Origin: Streptomyces endophytica
Lineage (GTDB): Bacteria > Actinomycetota > Actinomycetes > Streptomycetales > Streptomycetaceae
Direction: 5' to 3'
Assembly (NCBI RefSeq): GCF_026153355.1
Contig: NZ_CP110636.1
Span: 682,001-746,000 of the forward strand
Length of the DNA stretch: 64,000 nt
The first letter of the stretch is position 1. Each line of letters opens with the position of its first letter. Position numbers and translations under genes: made by a program. Below are positions 39,345-49,381 of this stretch, piece by piece. The notes below the pieces were generated by a model. The model was not told the DNA's origin, did no database searches, and was given only the letters and a program-made list of their open reading frames with translations.

Positions 39345-41642
39345 ATGACCACCGCGATCGGAGAGCACGGCGTCGAGCTGGAGATCGGCGGGATGACCTG
39401 CGCGTCCTGCGCCGCCCGCATCGAGAAGAAGCTCAACCGCATGGAGGGGGTCACCGCCACCGTCAACTACGCCACCGAGAAGGCGCGGGTCGCGGTCGCG
39501 GAGGGCAGCGCCGTCACCGCCGCGGACCTGATCGCCACCGTGGAGCGGACCGGCTACACCGCCACGGTCCCCGAGCCCCCGGCGGCCGCCGAGCCGCCGG
39601 CCGAGGGCCCGGACGGGCGGCCGGCGGGGGCGGACGGGGAGCCCGACGACGCCCTCGCCCTGCTCCGCCACCGCCTGCTGGTCTCGCTCGCGCTGTCCGT
39701 CCCGGTGGTCCTGATGGCGATGGTGCCGCCGCTGCAGTTCACCAACTGGCAGTGGCTCTCGCTCACCCTGGCCGCCCCGGTGGTGGCCTACGGCGCCTGG
39801 CCGTTCCACCGGGCGGCCTGGACGAACCTGCGGCACGGCGCCGCCACGATGGACACCCTGATCTCGATGGGCACCCTGGCGGCGCTCGGCTGGTCGGTGT
39901 GGGCGCTGTTCTTCGGTGACGCCGGGATGCCCGGGATGACCCACCCCTTCACGCTCACCGTCACCCGCACCGGCGGCAGCAGCGCCATCTATCTGGAGGC
40001 CGCGGCCGGCGTCACCACGTTCCTCCTGGCCGGGCGCTATTTCGAGGCGCGGTCCAAGCGGAAGGCCGGGGCGGCGCTGCGCGCCCTGATGGAGCTCGGC
40101 GCCAAGGACGTCGCGGTCCTGCGGGACGGCCGGGAGGTGCGCGTCGCGGTGGCGGAGCTGAGCGTCGGCGACCGGTTCGTCGTACGGCCCGGCGAGAAGA
40201 TCGCCACCGACGGGAAGGTGGTGGAGGGTGCCTCCGCCGTGGACGCGTCGATGCTCACCGGCGAGTCCGTCCCGGTCGAGGTCTCCCCCGGCGACACCGT
40301 CACGGGCGCGACGGTCAACGCGGGCGGCCGGCTGGTCGTCGAGGCCACCCGGGTCGGTGCCGACACCCAGCTGGCCCGGATGGCGCGGCTGGTGGAGGAG
40401 GCGCAGAACGGGAAGGCCGCGGCGCAGCGGCTGGCCGACCGGATCTCCGCCGTGTTCGTCCCGGTCGTGATCGCGCTCGCCGCCGGCACGCTCGGCTACT
40501 GGCTCGCCACCGGCGCGGGCGCGGTGGCCGCCTTCACCGCGGCGGTCGCCGTCCTGATCATCGCCTGCCCGTGCGCCCTGGGACTCGCCACCCCGACCGC
40601 GCTGATGGTCGGCACGGGGCGCGGCGCCCAGCTGGGCATCCTGCTGAAGGGGCCCGAGGTGCTGGAGTCGACCCGCGCGGTGGACACCATCGTGCTGGAC
40701 AAGACCGGCACGGTCACCACGGGCGTGATGACGCTCGGCGAGGTGCACCTCGCCGAGGGCGTGACGGAGACCGAGGCGCTGCGGCTGGCCGGTGCGCTGG
40801 AGCACGCCTCCGAGCACCCGATCGCCCGGGCCGTCGCCGCCGGCGCCGCGGCCCGCGTCGGGGCCCTGCCCACCCCGGAGGAGTTCACCGGCGTCCCCGG
40901 CCTCGGCGTGCGCGGGGTCGTGGAGGGGCACACCGTCCTGGTGGGCCGCACCCAGCTGCTGGCCGAATGGTCCCCGGGGCTGCCGGACGGGCTGGCCGCC
41001 GCGAAGGCCGCGGCCGAGGCGCGGGGCCGTACCGCCGTCACCGTCGGCTGGGACGGCGCGGCGCGGGCGGTGCTGGTGGTCGCCGACGCGGTCCGGCCCA
41101 CCAGCGCGGAGGCGGTCCGCCGGCTGCGGGCGCTGGGCCTGACGCCGGTGCTGCTGACCGGCGACCACCGGGCGGTCGCGGAGTCGGTCGCCGCCGAGGT
41201 CGGCATCGACGAGGTGATCGCGGAGGTGCTGCCCGAGGACAAGGTGGCGGTGGTCGCACGGCTGCAGGCCGAGGGCCGTTCGGTCGCCATGGTCGGTGAC
41301 GGCGTCAACGACGCGGCCGCCCTGGCCCGCGCCGACCTGGGCCTGGCCATGGGCACCGGCACGGACGCCGCCATCGAGGCCGGCGACCTCACCCTCGTCC
41401 GCGGCGATCTGCGCACCGCCGCCGACGCGATCCGGCTGGCCCGGGCCACCCTGGGCACCATCCGCACCAACCTGTTCTGGGCGTTCGGCTACAACGTCGC
41501 CGCGCTGCCGCTGGCCGCGGCCGGGCTGCTCAACCCGATGATCGCCGGTGCCGCGATGGCCTTCTCTTCGGTCTTCGTGGTCGGCAACAGCCTCCGGCTG
41601 CGCCGCTTCCGGGCCCTGGACGGCGCGGCCGCCCGCGGCTGA
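39345..41642 (+). CDS. copA: Copper-exporting P1B-type ATPase
   Basis: A 765-residue pump for Cu(I) efflux. One N-terminal heavy-metal domain has GGMTCASC (Cys19, Cys22). Then come transmembrane helices, the actuator motif TGES, the intramembrane CPC in [13 protein letters not shown], the phosphorylation site DKTGTVT, HP in [13 protein letters not shown], and [13 protein letters not shown] 39345 follows GAGGAG. A CsoR-type box precedes it. The small chaperone gene copZ usually next to it is missing here. Confidence 0.97.
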   Translation: MTTAIGEHGVELEIGGMTCASCAARIEKKLNRMEGVTATVNYATEKARVAVAEGSAVTAADLIATVERTGYTATVPEPPAAAEPPAEGPDGRPAGADGEPDDALALLRHRLLVSLALSVPVVLMAMVPPLQFTNWQWLSLTLAAPVVAYGAWPFHRAAWTNLRHGAATMDTLISMGTLAALGWSVWALFFGDAGMPGMTHPFTLTVTRTGGSSAIYLEAAAGVTTFLLAGRYFEARSKRKAGAALRALMELGAKDVAVLRDGREVRVAVAELSVGDRFVVRPGEKIATDGKVVEGASAVDASMLTGESVPVEVSPGDTVTGATVNAGGRLVVEATRVGADTQLARMARLVEEAQNGKAAAQRLADRISAVFVPVVIALAAGTLGYWLATGAGAVAAFTAAVAVLIIACPCALGLATPTALMVGTGRGAQLGILLKGPEVLESTRAVDTIVLDKTGTVTTGVMTLGEVHLAEGVTETEALRLAGALEHASEHPIARAVAAGAAARVGALPTPEEFTGVPGLGVRGVVEGHTVLVGRTQLLAEWSPGLPDGLAAAKAAAEARGRTAVTVGWDGAARAVLVVADAVRPTSAEAVRRLRALGLTPVLLTGDHRAVAESVAAEVGIDEVIAEVLPEDKVAVVARLQAEGRSVAMVGDGVNDAAALARADLGLAMGTGTDAAIEAGDLTLVRGDLRTAADAIRLARATLGTIRTNLFWAFGYNVAALPLAAAGLLNPMIAGAAMAFSSVFVVGNSLRLRRFRALDGAAARG

Positions 41643-41711
41643 CCGGCGGACCCGCGGCGTCGTCCCGGGACCGCCCCGGCCTCCCGGACCTGCCCAGACG
41701 TCCCGGTTCTG

Positions 41712-41790
41712 GCACCAGTCTCCAGTTCTGGCGCCGGAACATTGGCGGATCGCTCACCCGCCGGCCGGCGCCGGCGGGTGAGACTGGTGC
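41712..41790. promoter_or_regulatory. Nested inverted repeats between copA and the KAS III gene
   Basis: Outer arms GCACCAGTCT (41712-41721) and AGACTGGTGC (41781-41790) enclose a 13-bp hairpin CTCACCCGCCGGC/GCCGGCGGGTGAG (41753-41782). Between them lies the near-palindrome GTTCTGGCGCCGGAAC (41725-41740). This could be a terminator for copA plus an operator for the next gene. Confidence 0.6.
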
Positions 41791-41909
41791 GGAAACGAAC
41801 CTCCACGTACCGACAGTCCGCGCACCGGCCGTCCACACCGGCCGCCCGCGCCCCGACCGTCGGCGTGCCCACGATCCGCGTATCAACGCTCCACGTACAG
41901 GGAGACCTC

Positions 41910-42848
41910 ATGACCGGGTCACGCGTCCTGGCTCTCGGCCATTACCAGCCCTCCCGCGTGCTCACCAACGACGACCTCGCCGCGATGGTCGAGACCGACG
42001 ACGCCTGGATCCGCAGCCGGGTCGGCATCCGCACCCGGCACGTCGCGGCCCCGGACGAGACCGTGGACGCGATGGCGGCCGCCGCGGCGGCGAAGGCCCT
42101 GGCCGCCGGCGGGGTCGCCCCCGCCGACGTCGACCTGGTGCTGGTCGCCACCTGCACGGCCGTCGACCGCAGCCCGAACGCCGCGGCCCGGGTCGCCGCC
42201 CGGCTCGGCCTCGGCTCGCCCGCCACGATGGACGTCAACGTCGTCTGCTCCGGCTTCACGCACGCGCTGGCGCTGGCCGACCAGGCCATCCGGGCCGGCT
42301 CCGCGACCACGGCCCTGGTCATCGGCGCGGAGAAGTTCACCAATGTGATCGACTGGACGGACCGGACGACCTGCGTGCTGGCCGGCGACGGGGCGGGCGC
42401 CGCGGTCGTCACCGCGGCGGACGAGCCGGAGATCGGGCCGGTGCTGTGGGGCTCGGTGCCCGAAATGGGCGGTGCGGTCCGCATCGAGGGCGAGCCCGGC
42501 CGGTTCTCCCAGGAGGGCCAGACCGTCTACCGCTGGGCGACGACCCAGCTGCCGGCCATCGCCCGCCAGGTCTGCGAACGGTCCGGGATCGCGCCCGCCG
42601 ACCTCGCCGGGGTGGTGCTCCACCAGGCGAACCTGCGGATCATCGAGCCGGTCGCGGAGCGGCTCGGCGCGGTCAACGCGGTGGTCGCCAAGGACGTCGT
42701 CGACTCCGGCAACACCTCCGCCGCGTCCGTCCCGCTGGCCCTGTCCAAGCTGGTCGAACGCCGCGAGATCCCCGCCGGCGCCCCGGTGCTGCTGTTCGCC
42801 TTCGGCGGCAACCTCTCGTACGCGGGGCAGATCATCCGCTGCCCCTGA
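41910..42848 (+). CDS. 3-oxoacyl-ACP synthase III family protein (FabH-like)
   Basis: A 312-residue ketosynthase III. The catalytic triad is present: Cys113 in NVVCSGFTHA, His in VVLHQANLRI and Asn in SGNTSAAS. It could start fatty-acid chains or make a ketoacyl product. It is not beside fabD/acpP/fabF, so it is not the housekeeping FabH of the fatty-acid operon. ATG 41910 follows AGGGAGA; an in-frame upstream extension lacks family similarity. Single gene, no biosynthetic cluster nearby. Confidence 0.92.
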   Translation: MTGSRVLALGHYQPSRVLTNDDLAAMVETDDAWIRSRVGIRTRHVAAPDETVDAMAAAAAAKALAAGGVAPADVDLVLVATCTAVDRSPNAAARVAARLGLGSPATMDVNVVCSGFTHALALADQAIRAGSATTALVIGAEKFTNVIDWTDRTTCVLAGDGAGAAVVTAADEPEIGPVLWGSVPEMGGAVRIEGEPGRFSQEGQTVYRWATTQLPAIARQVCERSGIAPADLAGVVLHQANLRIIEPVAERLGAVNAVVAKDVVDSGNTSAASVPLALSKLVERREIPAGAPVLLFAFGGNLSYAGQIIRCP

Positions 42849-42946
42849 GGGGTGGCGGCCGGCCGGGAGGCTTCGGCCGTAGGGCTCGCCGGCCGGCGTC
42901 CGATTCGTTCAAGACCCCGGCCCGGCGGCCTCCCTACGCTCGCCGC

Positions 42947-43392
42947 ATGACGACTGTTCCTCCCCCTTCCCCGGCTCCCCGCGCTGCGCCGCCTTCGGCA
43001 TGGTGGTCGCCGACATGGCCGCCGCCCTCGCCTTCTACCGACGGCTGGGCCTGGTGATCCCGCCCGGATCGGACACCGCCCCGCACGCCGAGGCCGAGCT
43101 GCCCGGCGGCCTGCGGCTGATGTGGGACTCGTACGCGACCGCCCGCGCCGTCGACCCGGACTGGACGCCACCGCCGGCCGGCACCCCGAGGGGGCTGGCC
43201 TTCGAGTGCGACGGACCGGCCGGCGTCGACGCGCTCTACGCCGACCTCACCGCCGCCGGCTACCGGGGCGAGAAGCCGCCGTGGGACGCCTTCTGGGGCC
43301 AGCGCTACGCCGTCGTCCAGGACCCGGACGGCCACGGGGTGGACCTGTTCGCACCGCTGCCGCAGCAGCCGGGCGACGGGCCGGAGGTGTAG
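42947..43392 (+). CDS. Glyoxalase/VOC-family protein (frame broken between 42950 and 42990)
   Basis: About 148 residues. The conserved body begins FGMVVADMAAALAFYRRLGL and ends YAVVQDPDGHGVDLFAPL, a single vicinal-oxygen-chelate module. Metal ligands are not all evident, so enzymatic or binding function is open. The conserved body has no start of its own at a sensible place; ATG 42947 lies in the frame reached if one base is restored in the C-rich start (TCCCCCTTCCCC). GATG in the body at 43000 is an alternative shorter start. Confidence 0.78.
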
Positions 43393-43408
43393 GGGCCCCA
43401 GCCGCCCG

Positions 43409-43636
43409 CTAGTGCCCGGGCTGCTCCCGCAGGTACTGCGCGCCGCACAGGAAGCAGAACGGCTCGGCCTTCGGTGTGCCCCAGGATTCGGCCGACTGGG
43501 TGGCGGCGGCCGGAGCCAGGTCCCGTCCGCACATCGCGGTGGTGGTGCCGATGCGCGTCATGTGCCAGAGCTTGACCGGCGTGTCCTCGTGCGGCAGCAG
43601 ACCTTCCTCGTACTCGGCGCGGATCTCGTGCTCCAT
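43409..43636 (-). CDS. Conserved small protein with two Cys motifs
   Basis: A 75-residue protein, MEHEIRAEYEEGLLPHEDTP at the start, with TAMCGRD and PFCFLCGAQYL near the end. The three cysteines and nearby His could bind zinc or iron. It resembles a conserved streptomycete protein of unknown function. ATG 43636 follows a perfect GGAGGTGG. Convergent with the VOC gene, 16 bases apart. Confidence 0.8.
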   Translation of the reverse strand: MEHEIRAEYEEGLLPHEDTPVKLWHMTRIGTTTAMCGRDLAPAAATQSAESWGTPKAEPFCFLCGAQYLREQPGH

Positions 43637-43747
43637 GGCGGTCCACCTCCTACCCTTACGATGCGCCAGCGGGTCGGGGCCACAACGGCAGCCGGCCCGG
43701 CCGGCCGGTGCCCGGAGCCGGGCCGGGGCCCGCGATCCGCCCGCTGG

Positions 43748-44752
43748 TCAGAACACCGACCAGCCGGTCAGCGTGGTGAAGTGGTCCAGCGCCGCGGCGC
43801 CCGCGACGGAGTTGCCGCGGGCGTCCAGGGCCGGGCTCCAGACGCAGAGCGTGCAGCGGCCCGGGATCACGGCGATGATGCCGCCGCCGACGCCGCTCTT
43901 GGCGGGCAGCCCGACCCGGTAGGCGAACTCCCCGGCCGCGTCGTACGTGCCGCAGGTCAGCATCACCGCGTTGATCCGCTTGGCCTCCCGGGCGTCCAGC
44001 AGCCGGCTGCCGTCGGCGCGCAGTCCGTGGCGGGCCAGGAAGCCGCCGGCCACGGCCAGGTCGCGGCAGCTCATCTCGATGGAGCACTGCCAGAAGTAGT
44101 GCTGGATGACGCTGGGGACCGGGTTCTCCAGGTTGCCGAAGGACGCCATGAAGTGCGCGAGGGCGGCGTTGCGGTCGCCGTGCTCGGCCTCGGAGTCGGC
44201 CACCGCCTGGTCGAAGGCCAGATCGGGGTTGCCGCTCTCCTCCCGCAGGAAGTGCAGCATCGAGGTGCTGGCGTCGCCGGTGAGGGTCTGCAGCCGGTCG
44301 GTGACGACCAGCGCGCCCGCGTTGATGAACGGATTGCGCGGAATGCCGTTCTCCGCCTCCAGCTGGACCAGCGAATTGAACGGCGTGCCCGACGGCTCGC
44401 GGCCGACCCGCTTCCAGATGTCGTCCGCGCCCGGACCGCCGGGAGCGCCGTTGCCGCCCGGAGCGCCGTGGTTGCCGGGAGCACCGTGGTTGCCGTCGCC
44501 GCCCTGGCTGCCGTGGCTCTGGGCCATCACCAGCGCCAGCGAGAACGCCTTGGAGATGGACTGCACGGAGAACGGGACCTCCCAGTCGCCGACCCCGTAC
44601 ACCGCGCCGTGTATGTCGGCGACCGCGATCCCGAACCGGTCCGCGGACACCCGCTCCAGCGCCGGTATGTAGTCGGCGACCTGTCCCTGTCCCACGTACG
44701 GCCTGGCGTGGGCCGCTACCTCCTCGAGAACGGCCTGGTAGTCCATGCGCAC
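43748..44752 (-). CDS. glsA: Glutaminase with a collagen-like insertion
   Basis: A 334-residue serine-dependent glutaminase (beta-lactamase-like fold) converting glutamine to glutamate and ammonia. Catalytic Ser and Lys are in PFSVQSISKAFS; GREPSGTPFNSLVQLE and NPFINAGALVV are family blocks. Between SLALVMAQ and DDIWKRVGREPSG sits a Gly-rich stretch of about eight G-x-y triplets (GNHGAPGNHGAPGGN and on), where relatives have a short loop. Start is GTG 44752 or ATG 44746; no strong Shine-Dalgarno. The AraC gene upstream on the same strand ends 3 bases before it. Confidence 0.92.
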   Translation of the reverse strand: MRMDYQAVLEEVAAHARPYVGQGQVADYIPALERVSADRFGIAVADIHGAVYGVGDWEVPFSVQSISKAFSLALVMAQSHGSQGGDGNHGAPGNHGAPGGNGAPGGPGADDIWKRVGREPSGTPFNSLVQLEAENGIPRNPFINAGALVVTDRLQTLTGDASTSMLHFLREESGNPDLAFDQAVADSEAEHGDRNAALAHFMASFGNLENPVPSVIQHYFWQCSIEMSCRDLAVAGGFLARHGLRADGSRLLDAREAKRINAVMLTCGTYDAAGEFAYRVGLPAKSGVGGGIIAVIPGRCTLCVWSPALDARGNSVAGAAALDHFTTLTGWSVF

Positions 44753-44755
44753 ACG

Positions 44756-45542
44756 CTAACCCGAGCCGAGCAGCACCCCCATCGGGGCCCCCGCCAGCGA
44801 CTTCACCTCGCGGGCGAGGTGGGCCTGGTCCGCGTATCCCGCGCGCACCGCGACCTGTGCGTACGGCATCCCGGTGCGCGCCAGGTCCAGGGCGCGCACG
44901 AAGCGGAGCACCCGGGCGAGCGTCTTGGGACCGTAGCCGAACGCGTCCAGGCTCAGCCGGTGCAGCTGGCGTTCGCCGAGCGCGACCGCCCGGGCGACCT
45001 CGGCCACCGGCCGGCCGCGGGCCAGCGCCGCGGCGACGGCGGCGGTCCGGGCGTCACCCCCGGGCGCCGCCGCGGCCTGCCGCAGCCGCCCCCCGGCGGC
45101 CTCCTCCAGCACCCGGCCCCCCCGTCGCCACCGGAGCCGCCGCCTGCTCCGCCGCCCGCTCGGTCAGCTCCCGTACCTGCGCCGCGGGCCACAGGTCCGC
45201 CAACGGGACGCGCCGGTCGCGCAGTTCGTGCGCCGGGACGCCGAAGACGGCGGGGCCCTGGCCCGGCGCGAACCGCAGCCCGGTCCAGCCGGTACCGGGT
45301 GGCACACCACCGGGGTGGTACGGCCCGGTGTCCGGACCCGCCACCAGCAGCCGGCCCGCACTCCAGATCAGGTCCGTGCAGCCGTCGGGGAGTACGGGGC
45401 GCCGACGGCCCGGTGGTGGTGGTCCACAGCACCGCACCGGCCACCCGCGACGCCCGCTCCCGGTACCCCGGGGTGCCCCGGGCACGTCGAGGACGCCGGC
45501 CACTACGCCGGCTGGCTCATCCGTGTCGCGCCGTTCGCCCAC
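44756..45542 (-). CDS. AraC-family regulator (frame broken near 45120, 45400 and 45465)
   Basis: Three frames must be joined to read a full AraC protein. The N-terminal part has [18 protein letters not shown] and, after two shifts, [20 protein letters not shown], the DUF6597-like cupin region of this AraC group. The C-terminal HTH has [24 protein letters not shown]. The shift at 45120 is in a run of seven Cs that appears one base too long (or two short); the others are G/C runs near 45400 and 45465. Either poor sequence quality or a real pseudogene. It ends just before glsA on the same strand. Confidence 0.72.
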
Positions 45543-45620
45543 GCCCCCAGCCTGGCACGGGAACCCCACGGCCGTCCGCGCCGTTGATCCCTTACGACAC
45601 GGACCGCACGGAGGTGGCAG

Positions 45621-45854
45621 ATGTCAGGGTTTCTGGACCGCGCCAAGGAGCAGGCGCAGAGCGCGCTCAACCAGGGCAAGCAGAAGGTCGAAGAGGTGCA
45701 GCAGCACCGGGCCGGCGGCGACCTGCTGAAGAAGCTGGGCGCCGCGTACTACGCCGAGAAGCGGGGCAGCGGTACGCCCGAGGCGACCCAGTCGGCCCTC
45801 ACCGCCCTCGAAGCACACATCAGCGCACACGGCGACGCGTTCCTGCACGGGTAA
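45621..45854 (+). CDS. Conserved small hypothetical protein
   Basis: A 77-residue, mostly helical, charged protein: [20 protein letters not shown], then [20 protein letters not shown]. The opening resembles small cytosolic proteins seen throughout streptomycetes with no known function. ATG 45621 follows GGAGGTGG. Apparently monocistronic. Confidence 0.8.
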   Translation: MSGFLDRAKEQAQSALNQGKQKVEEVQQHRAGGDLLKKLGAAYYAEKRGSGTPEATQSALTALEAHISAHGDAFLHG

Positions 45855-46093
45855 CGGACGGCGGCCGGGGGTCGGCGGACGGCGGACGGCGCGGAGCCGA
45901 ACGCGAGCGGCGGGGCACGGGAGGCGGTGCCCGCCCGGTGCGGCGCGCCGCCCCGGCCGAAACCGCTCGTACAACCACCGAACGACCGATCCGTTTTTTT
46001 GCGTTCCCCTCCACCTGCGTGCCGCCATCCCGTACAAGCGAAACAGCAGGCGGTGCGCGGACGGCGGCCGCCGTGTTCCGTATCGGAGTGGCC

Positions 46094-46683
46094 ATGTCCG
46101 AACCGCTGTCCGCCGCCCGCTTCCTCGCGGCGCTCAAGGCCGAGGGCGTGCGGGTCGTCGAGGTCGACGGCTGGGAGACGCACAACCGCAACAGCAAGGG
46201 GCCGTGGGGTCCGGTGCACGGCGTGATGGTGCACCACACCGCGACGTCCGGGGCCGAGCGCACCGTCAAGCTCTGCTACGACGGCCGGCCCGACCTGCCG
46301 GGGCCGCTCTGCCACGGCGTGATCACCAAGGACGGCACGGTGCACCTGGTGGGCCACGGCCGCGCCAATCACGCGGGCCTGGGCGACGATGACGTCCTGC
46401 GCGCGGTGATCGCGGAGAAGCGGCTGCCCCCGGACAACGAGAGCAACACCGACGGCAACCGCGTCTTCTACGGCTTCGAGTGCGAGAACCTCGGCGACGG
46501 CGACGACCCCTGGCCCGAGGCCCAGATGGCGGCCCTGGAAAAGGCCGCTGCGGCCGTCTGCCGGGCCCACGGCTGGACCGAGCGCTCCGTGATCGGCCAC
46601 CTGGAATGGCAACCGGGCAAGATCGACCCCACGGCTTCACCATGGCCTCCCTACGCGACCGCATCGCCGCCCGCCTGAAGTGA
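46094..46683 (+). CDS. N-acetylmuramoyl-L-alanine amidase, PGRP/amidase_2 type (frame broken near 46630)
   Basis: About 196 residues after repair. The peptidoglycan-recognition amidase fold shows VMVHHTATSG with the first zinc His, GFECENLGDGDDPW, and VIGHLEWQPGKIDP with the second His and the Lys of the active site. No signal peptide is visible, so export route or target (cell wall versus prophage-like endolysin) is unclear. One G restored in CCCACGGCTTC gives DPTGFTMASLRDRIAARLK, the family's normal end. Confidence 0.88.
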
Positions 46684-46770
46684 CCGGCCGGCGGGGCCCG
46701 GCCGGCACGAGCGGCGTGCCCGGCCGGTACGAGCAGGGGGGCCGGGCCGGTGTCGCACCCCCAAGCGACA

Positions 46771-47701
46771 ATGGGCCCTGTGACCGGCCCCGCCCCCGAC
46801 CCGCTGCCCGGCCTCCGGGCCCTCCACCCCCGCCTGCCCTCCCCCCTCCAGGAGGTCGAGGACGGGGCGTTCGCCCGGCGCGGGGCGGTTGGTGCTCAAG
46901 CGGGACGATCTGATCCACCCGGATCTGCCGGGAAACAAGTGGCGCAAGCTGGAGCCGAATCTGCGGGCGGCCGCCGCGGCGGGCGCGCGGACGTTGCTGA
47001 CGTTCGGCGGGGCCTACTCCAACCATCTGCGGGCGACCGCGGCGGCCGGCCGGCTGCTGGGGTTCGGCACCATCGGTGTGGTCCGCGGTGACGAGCTGGC
47101 CGGTGCCCCGCTCAATCCGTCGCTGGCCCGCTGCGCCGCCGACGGGATGCGGCTGCACTTCCTCGACCGGGACAGCTACCGCCGCACGTCCGACCCCGCG
47201 GTGCTGGCCGCCCTGCACGACCGGTTCGGCGCGTTCCACGTCCTCCCGGAGGGCGGCAGCAACGCCCTTGCCGCACAAGGCTGTACGGAGCTGGGCCGGG
47301 AGCTGCGCGGTGTGGCGGACACGGTCGGGGTGGCCTGCGGCACGGGCGGCACCCTGGCCGGTCTCGCCGCGGGACTGGGCCCGGACCGGCGGGCTCTCGG
47401 CGTCGCCGTGCTGAAGGGCGGCCGCCCGCACTTCCTCCAGGGGACGGTCGAGGAGCTGCAGCGGGCCGCGTTCGGCGGGCCGCGCGGCGACTGGCGGCTG
47501 GCGGACCGCTTCCACTGCGGCGGTTACGCCCGCCGCACGCCCGAACTGGACGCGTTCGCGGACGCCTTCGAGCGGCGGCACGACCTGCCGCTGGAGCGGA
47601 TCTACGTCGCGAAGCTGCTGTACGGACTGACCACGCTGGCCGAGGAGGGCGCGTTCCCGGCCGGCAGCACGGTCGCCGCGGTGATCACCGGCGCGCCGTG
47701 A
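46771..47701 (+). CDS. PLP-dependent ACC deaminase/D-cysteine desulfhydrase family protein (frame broken near 46885)
   Basis: About 310 residues. The PLP Lys lies in LPGNKWRKLEPNL, preceded by LVLKRDDLIHPD; GGAYSNHLRA and ACGTGGTLAGL bind the cofactor. Family enzymes cleave ACC or D-cysteine; which one cannot be told. The N-terminal 38 residues (DPLPGLRALHPRLPSPLQEV) are in another frame; deleting one G (or adding two bases) in CGGGGCGG joins them. Start ATG 46771 or GTG 46780. 69 bases separate it from the convergent Na+/H+ exchanger. Confidence 0.87.
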
Positions 47702-47720
47702 GGCCGCGTGCCGGCCGGCG

Positions 47721-49322
47721 TCAGGAGGTGCCCTCCCGGTACGCCGTGGCCTCCTCCAGGTCGAGCCGGCGCAGCAGCGTGCGCAGCATCTCGTCGTCGA
47801 TCCGCCGGGCGTCCCGCAGCCGGACGAAGACCCGCCGCTCGGTGTCGATCATTTCCCGGGCCAGCCGCCGGTAGGTCTCGTCGGCGGACTCCCCGGTCAC
47901 CTCGTTGACCGCGCCGAGCCGCTCCCACACGGAGTCGCGGCGCCGTTCCATGACGGTGCGCAGCCGGTCCGAGAGGGGGCCGGGCAGCGCGTTGCGCTCG
48001 TCCCTGAGCAGTTCCGTGAGGCGTTCCTCGGCGGCCCGGGACGCCTCGTTCTGGGCCTGCGCCTCGGCCAGCGTCTCGGCCTGCGTGTCCCGGCCGGGCA
48101 GCCGCAGGGCGCGGATCAGTACGGGCAGTGTCAGGCCCTGGATCACGAGGGTGCCGATGACGGTGGTGAAGGTCAGGAAGAGCACCAGGTCACGCCCCGG
48201 GAAGGGCCCGCCGTCCTGCACGGTGGCCGGCACCGAGAACGCGATGGCCAGCGACACCACCCCGCGCATCCCGGCCCAGCCGACGATCACCGGCGCGGTC
48301 CAGTTCACCCCGGGCTCGCGGGCGCGGATCCGGGCGGACAGCAGCCGCGGCAGGAAGGTCGCGGGGAAGACCCAGACGAAGCGGGCCCCGACCACGACGA
48401 CGAAGACCACCGCCGCGTACGCCAGCGCCGGGCCCGCACCGTACGCCCCCAGGCCGCGCGCCACGACCGGCAGCTGGAGCCCGATCAGCGCGAAGACCGC
48501 GGACTCCAACAGGAAGGAGATCACCTTCCAGACGGCGTCCTCCTGGAGCCGGGTCTCGAAGTCGACCTGCCAGGACCGGTGCCCCAGGTAGAGGCCCACC
48601 ACGACGACGGCGAGCACCCCGGAGGCGCCGACCTGCTCGGCCGCCGCGTAGGCGACGAACGGGATGAGCAGCGAGAGGGTGTTCTCCAGCAGCGCGGACT
48701 CCCGCAGCCGCACACGCAGCCAGTGCAGCGGCACCATCAGGACGACCCCGATGCCGATGCCGCCCAGGGACGCCAGGGCGAACTCCTTGATCCCGTCGCT
48801 CCAGGTGGCGCCGGCGCCGACGGCCGCGGCCACCGCGACCTTGTAGGCGGTGATCGCGGTGGCGTCGTTGACCAGCGATTCGCCCTGCAGGATCGTGGTG
48901 ATCCGGTGCGGCAGCCCGAGCCGGCGGGCGATGGCGGTGGCCGCGACGGCGTCCGGCGGGGCGACGACCGCCCCCAGGACCAGCGCCGAGGTCAGCGGCA
49001 GGTCCGGGACGAGGAGGTAGACCGCGTACCCGACCACCAGCGTCGCGAACAGCACGTAGCCCACCGACAGCAGCGCCACCGGCCGCAGATTGGCCCGCAG
49101 GTCCAGATAGGAGCTGTCCAGCGCCGCGGTGTGCAGCAGCGGGGGCAGCACCAGCGGCAGCACGATGTGCGGATCGAGGGTGTAGTTCGGCAGGCCGGGG
49201 ATGTACGACGCGGCGAGCCCGGCGGCCACGAGCAGCAGGGGTGCCGGCACCGGCGTCCGGCGCGCCAGCCCGGCGACCGCCGCGCTCCCCGCGACCAGCA
49301 AGAACAGCGACATCACAGCCAT
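47721..49322 (-). CDS. Na+/H+ antiporter, CPA1 (NhaP/NhaO-like) family
   Basis: A 533-residue membrane protein with about 12 transmembrane helices. The transport core shows VLGAVVAPPDAVAATAIARRLGLP and ILQGESLVNDATAITAYKV, where the acidic residues carry cation exchange, and GWAGMRGVVSLAIAFS. A cytoplasmic helical C-terminal tail of about 120 residues (LRDERNALPGPLSDRLRTVM) probably regulates it. ATG 49322 opposes the small Zn-finger gene. Exports Na+ (or K+) for protons in pH/salt homeostasis. Confidence 0.93.
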   Translation of the reverse strand: MAVMSLFLLVAGSAAVAGLARRTPVPAPLLLVAAGLAASYIPGLPNYTLDPHIVLPLVLPPLLHTAALDSSYLDLRANLRPVALLSVGYVLFATLVVGYAVYLLVPDLPLTSALVLGAVVAPPDAVAATAIARRLGLPHRITTILQGESLVNDATAITAYKVAVAAAVGAGATWSDGIKEFALASLGGIGIGVVLMVPLHWLRVRLRESALLENTLSLLIPFVAYAAAEQVGASGVLAVVVVGLYLGHRSWQVDFETRLQEDAVWKVISFLLESAVFALIGLQLPVVARGLGAYGAGPALAYAAVVFVVVVGARFVWVFPATFLPRLLSARIRAREPGVNWTAPVIVGWAGMRGVVSLAIAFSVPATVQDGGPFPGRDLVLFLTFTTVIGTLVIQGLTLPVLIRALRLPGRDTQAETLAEAQAQNEASRAAEERLTELLRDERNALPGPLSDRLRTVMERRRDSVWERLGAVNEVTGESADETYRRLAREMIDTERRVFVRLRDARRIDDEMLRTLLRRLDLEEATAYREGTS

Positions 49323-49381
49323 CTGCCCGTTCCGTCCCCTCGCCCCGACGCCGACCGTCCCGGCGATCTAACCTGGCCATC

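Noticed and set aside
41910..42848. Start of a polyketide or fatty-acid gene cluster
   Set aside because: A single KAS III gene has no acyl carrier protein, acyltransferase or other synthase gene beside it.
43412..46678. Open frame of more than 1,000 codons across glutaminase, AraC and amidase genes
   Set aside because: Only its last part is real: the amidase from 46094. The rest is antisense to two genes.
46094..46683. Prophage remnant signalled by the amidase
   Set aside because: No holin, tail, integrase or other phage gene is nearby; the flanks are ordinary chromosomal genes.
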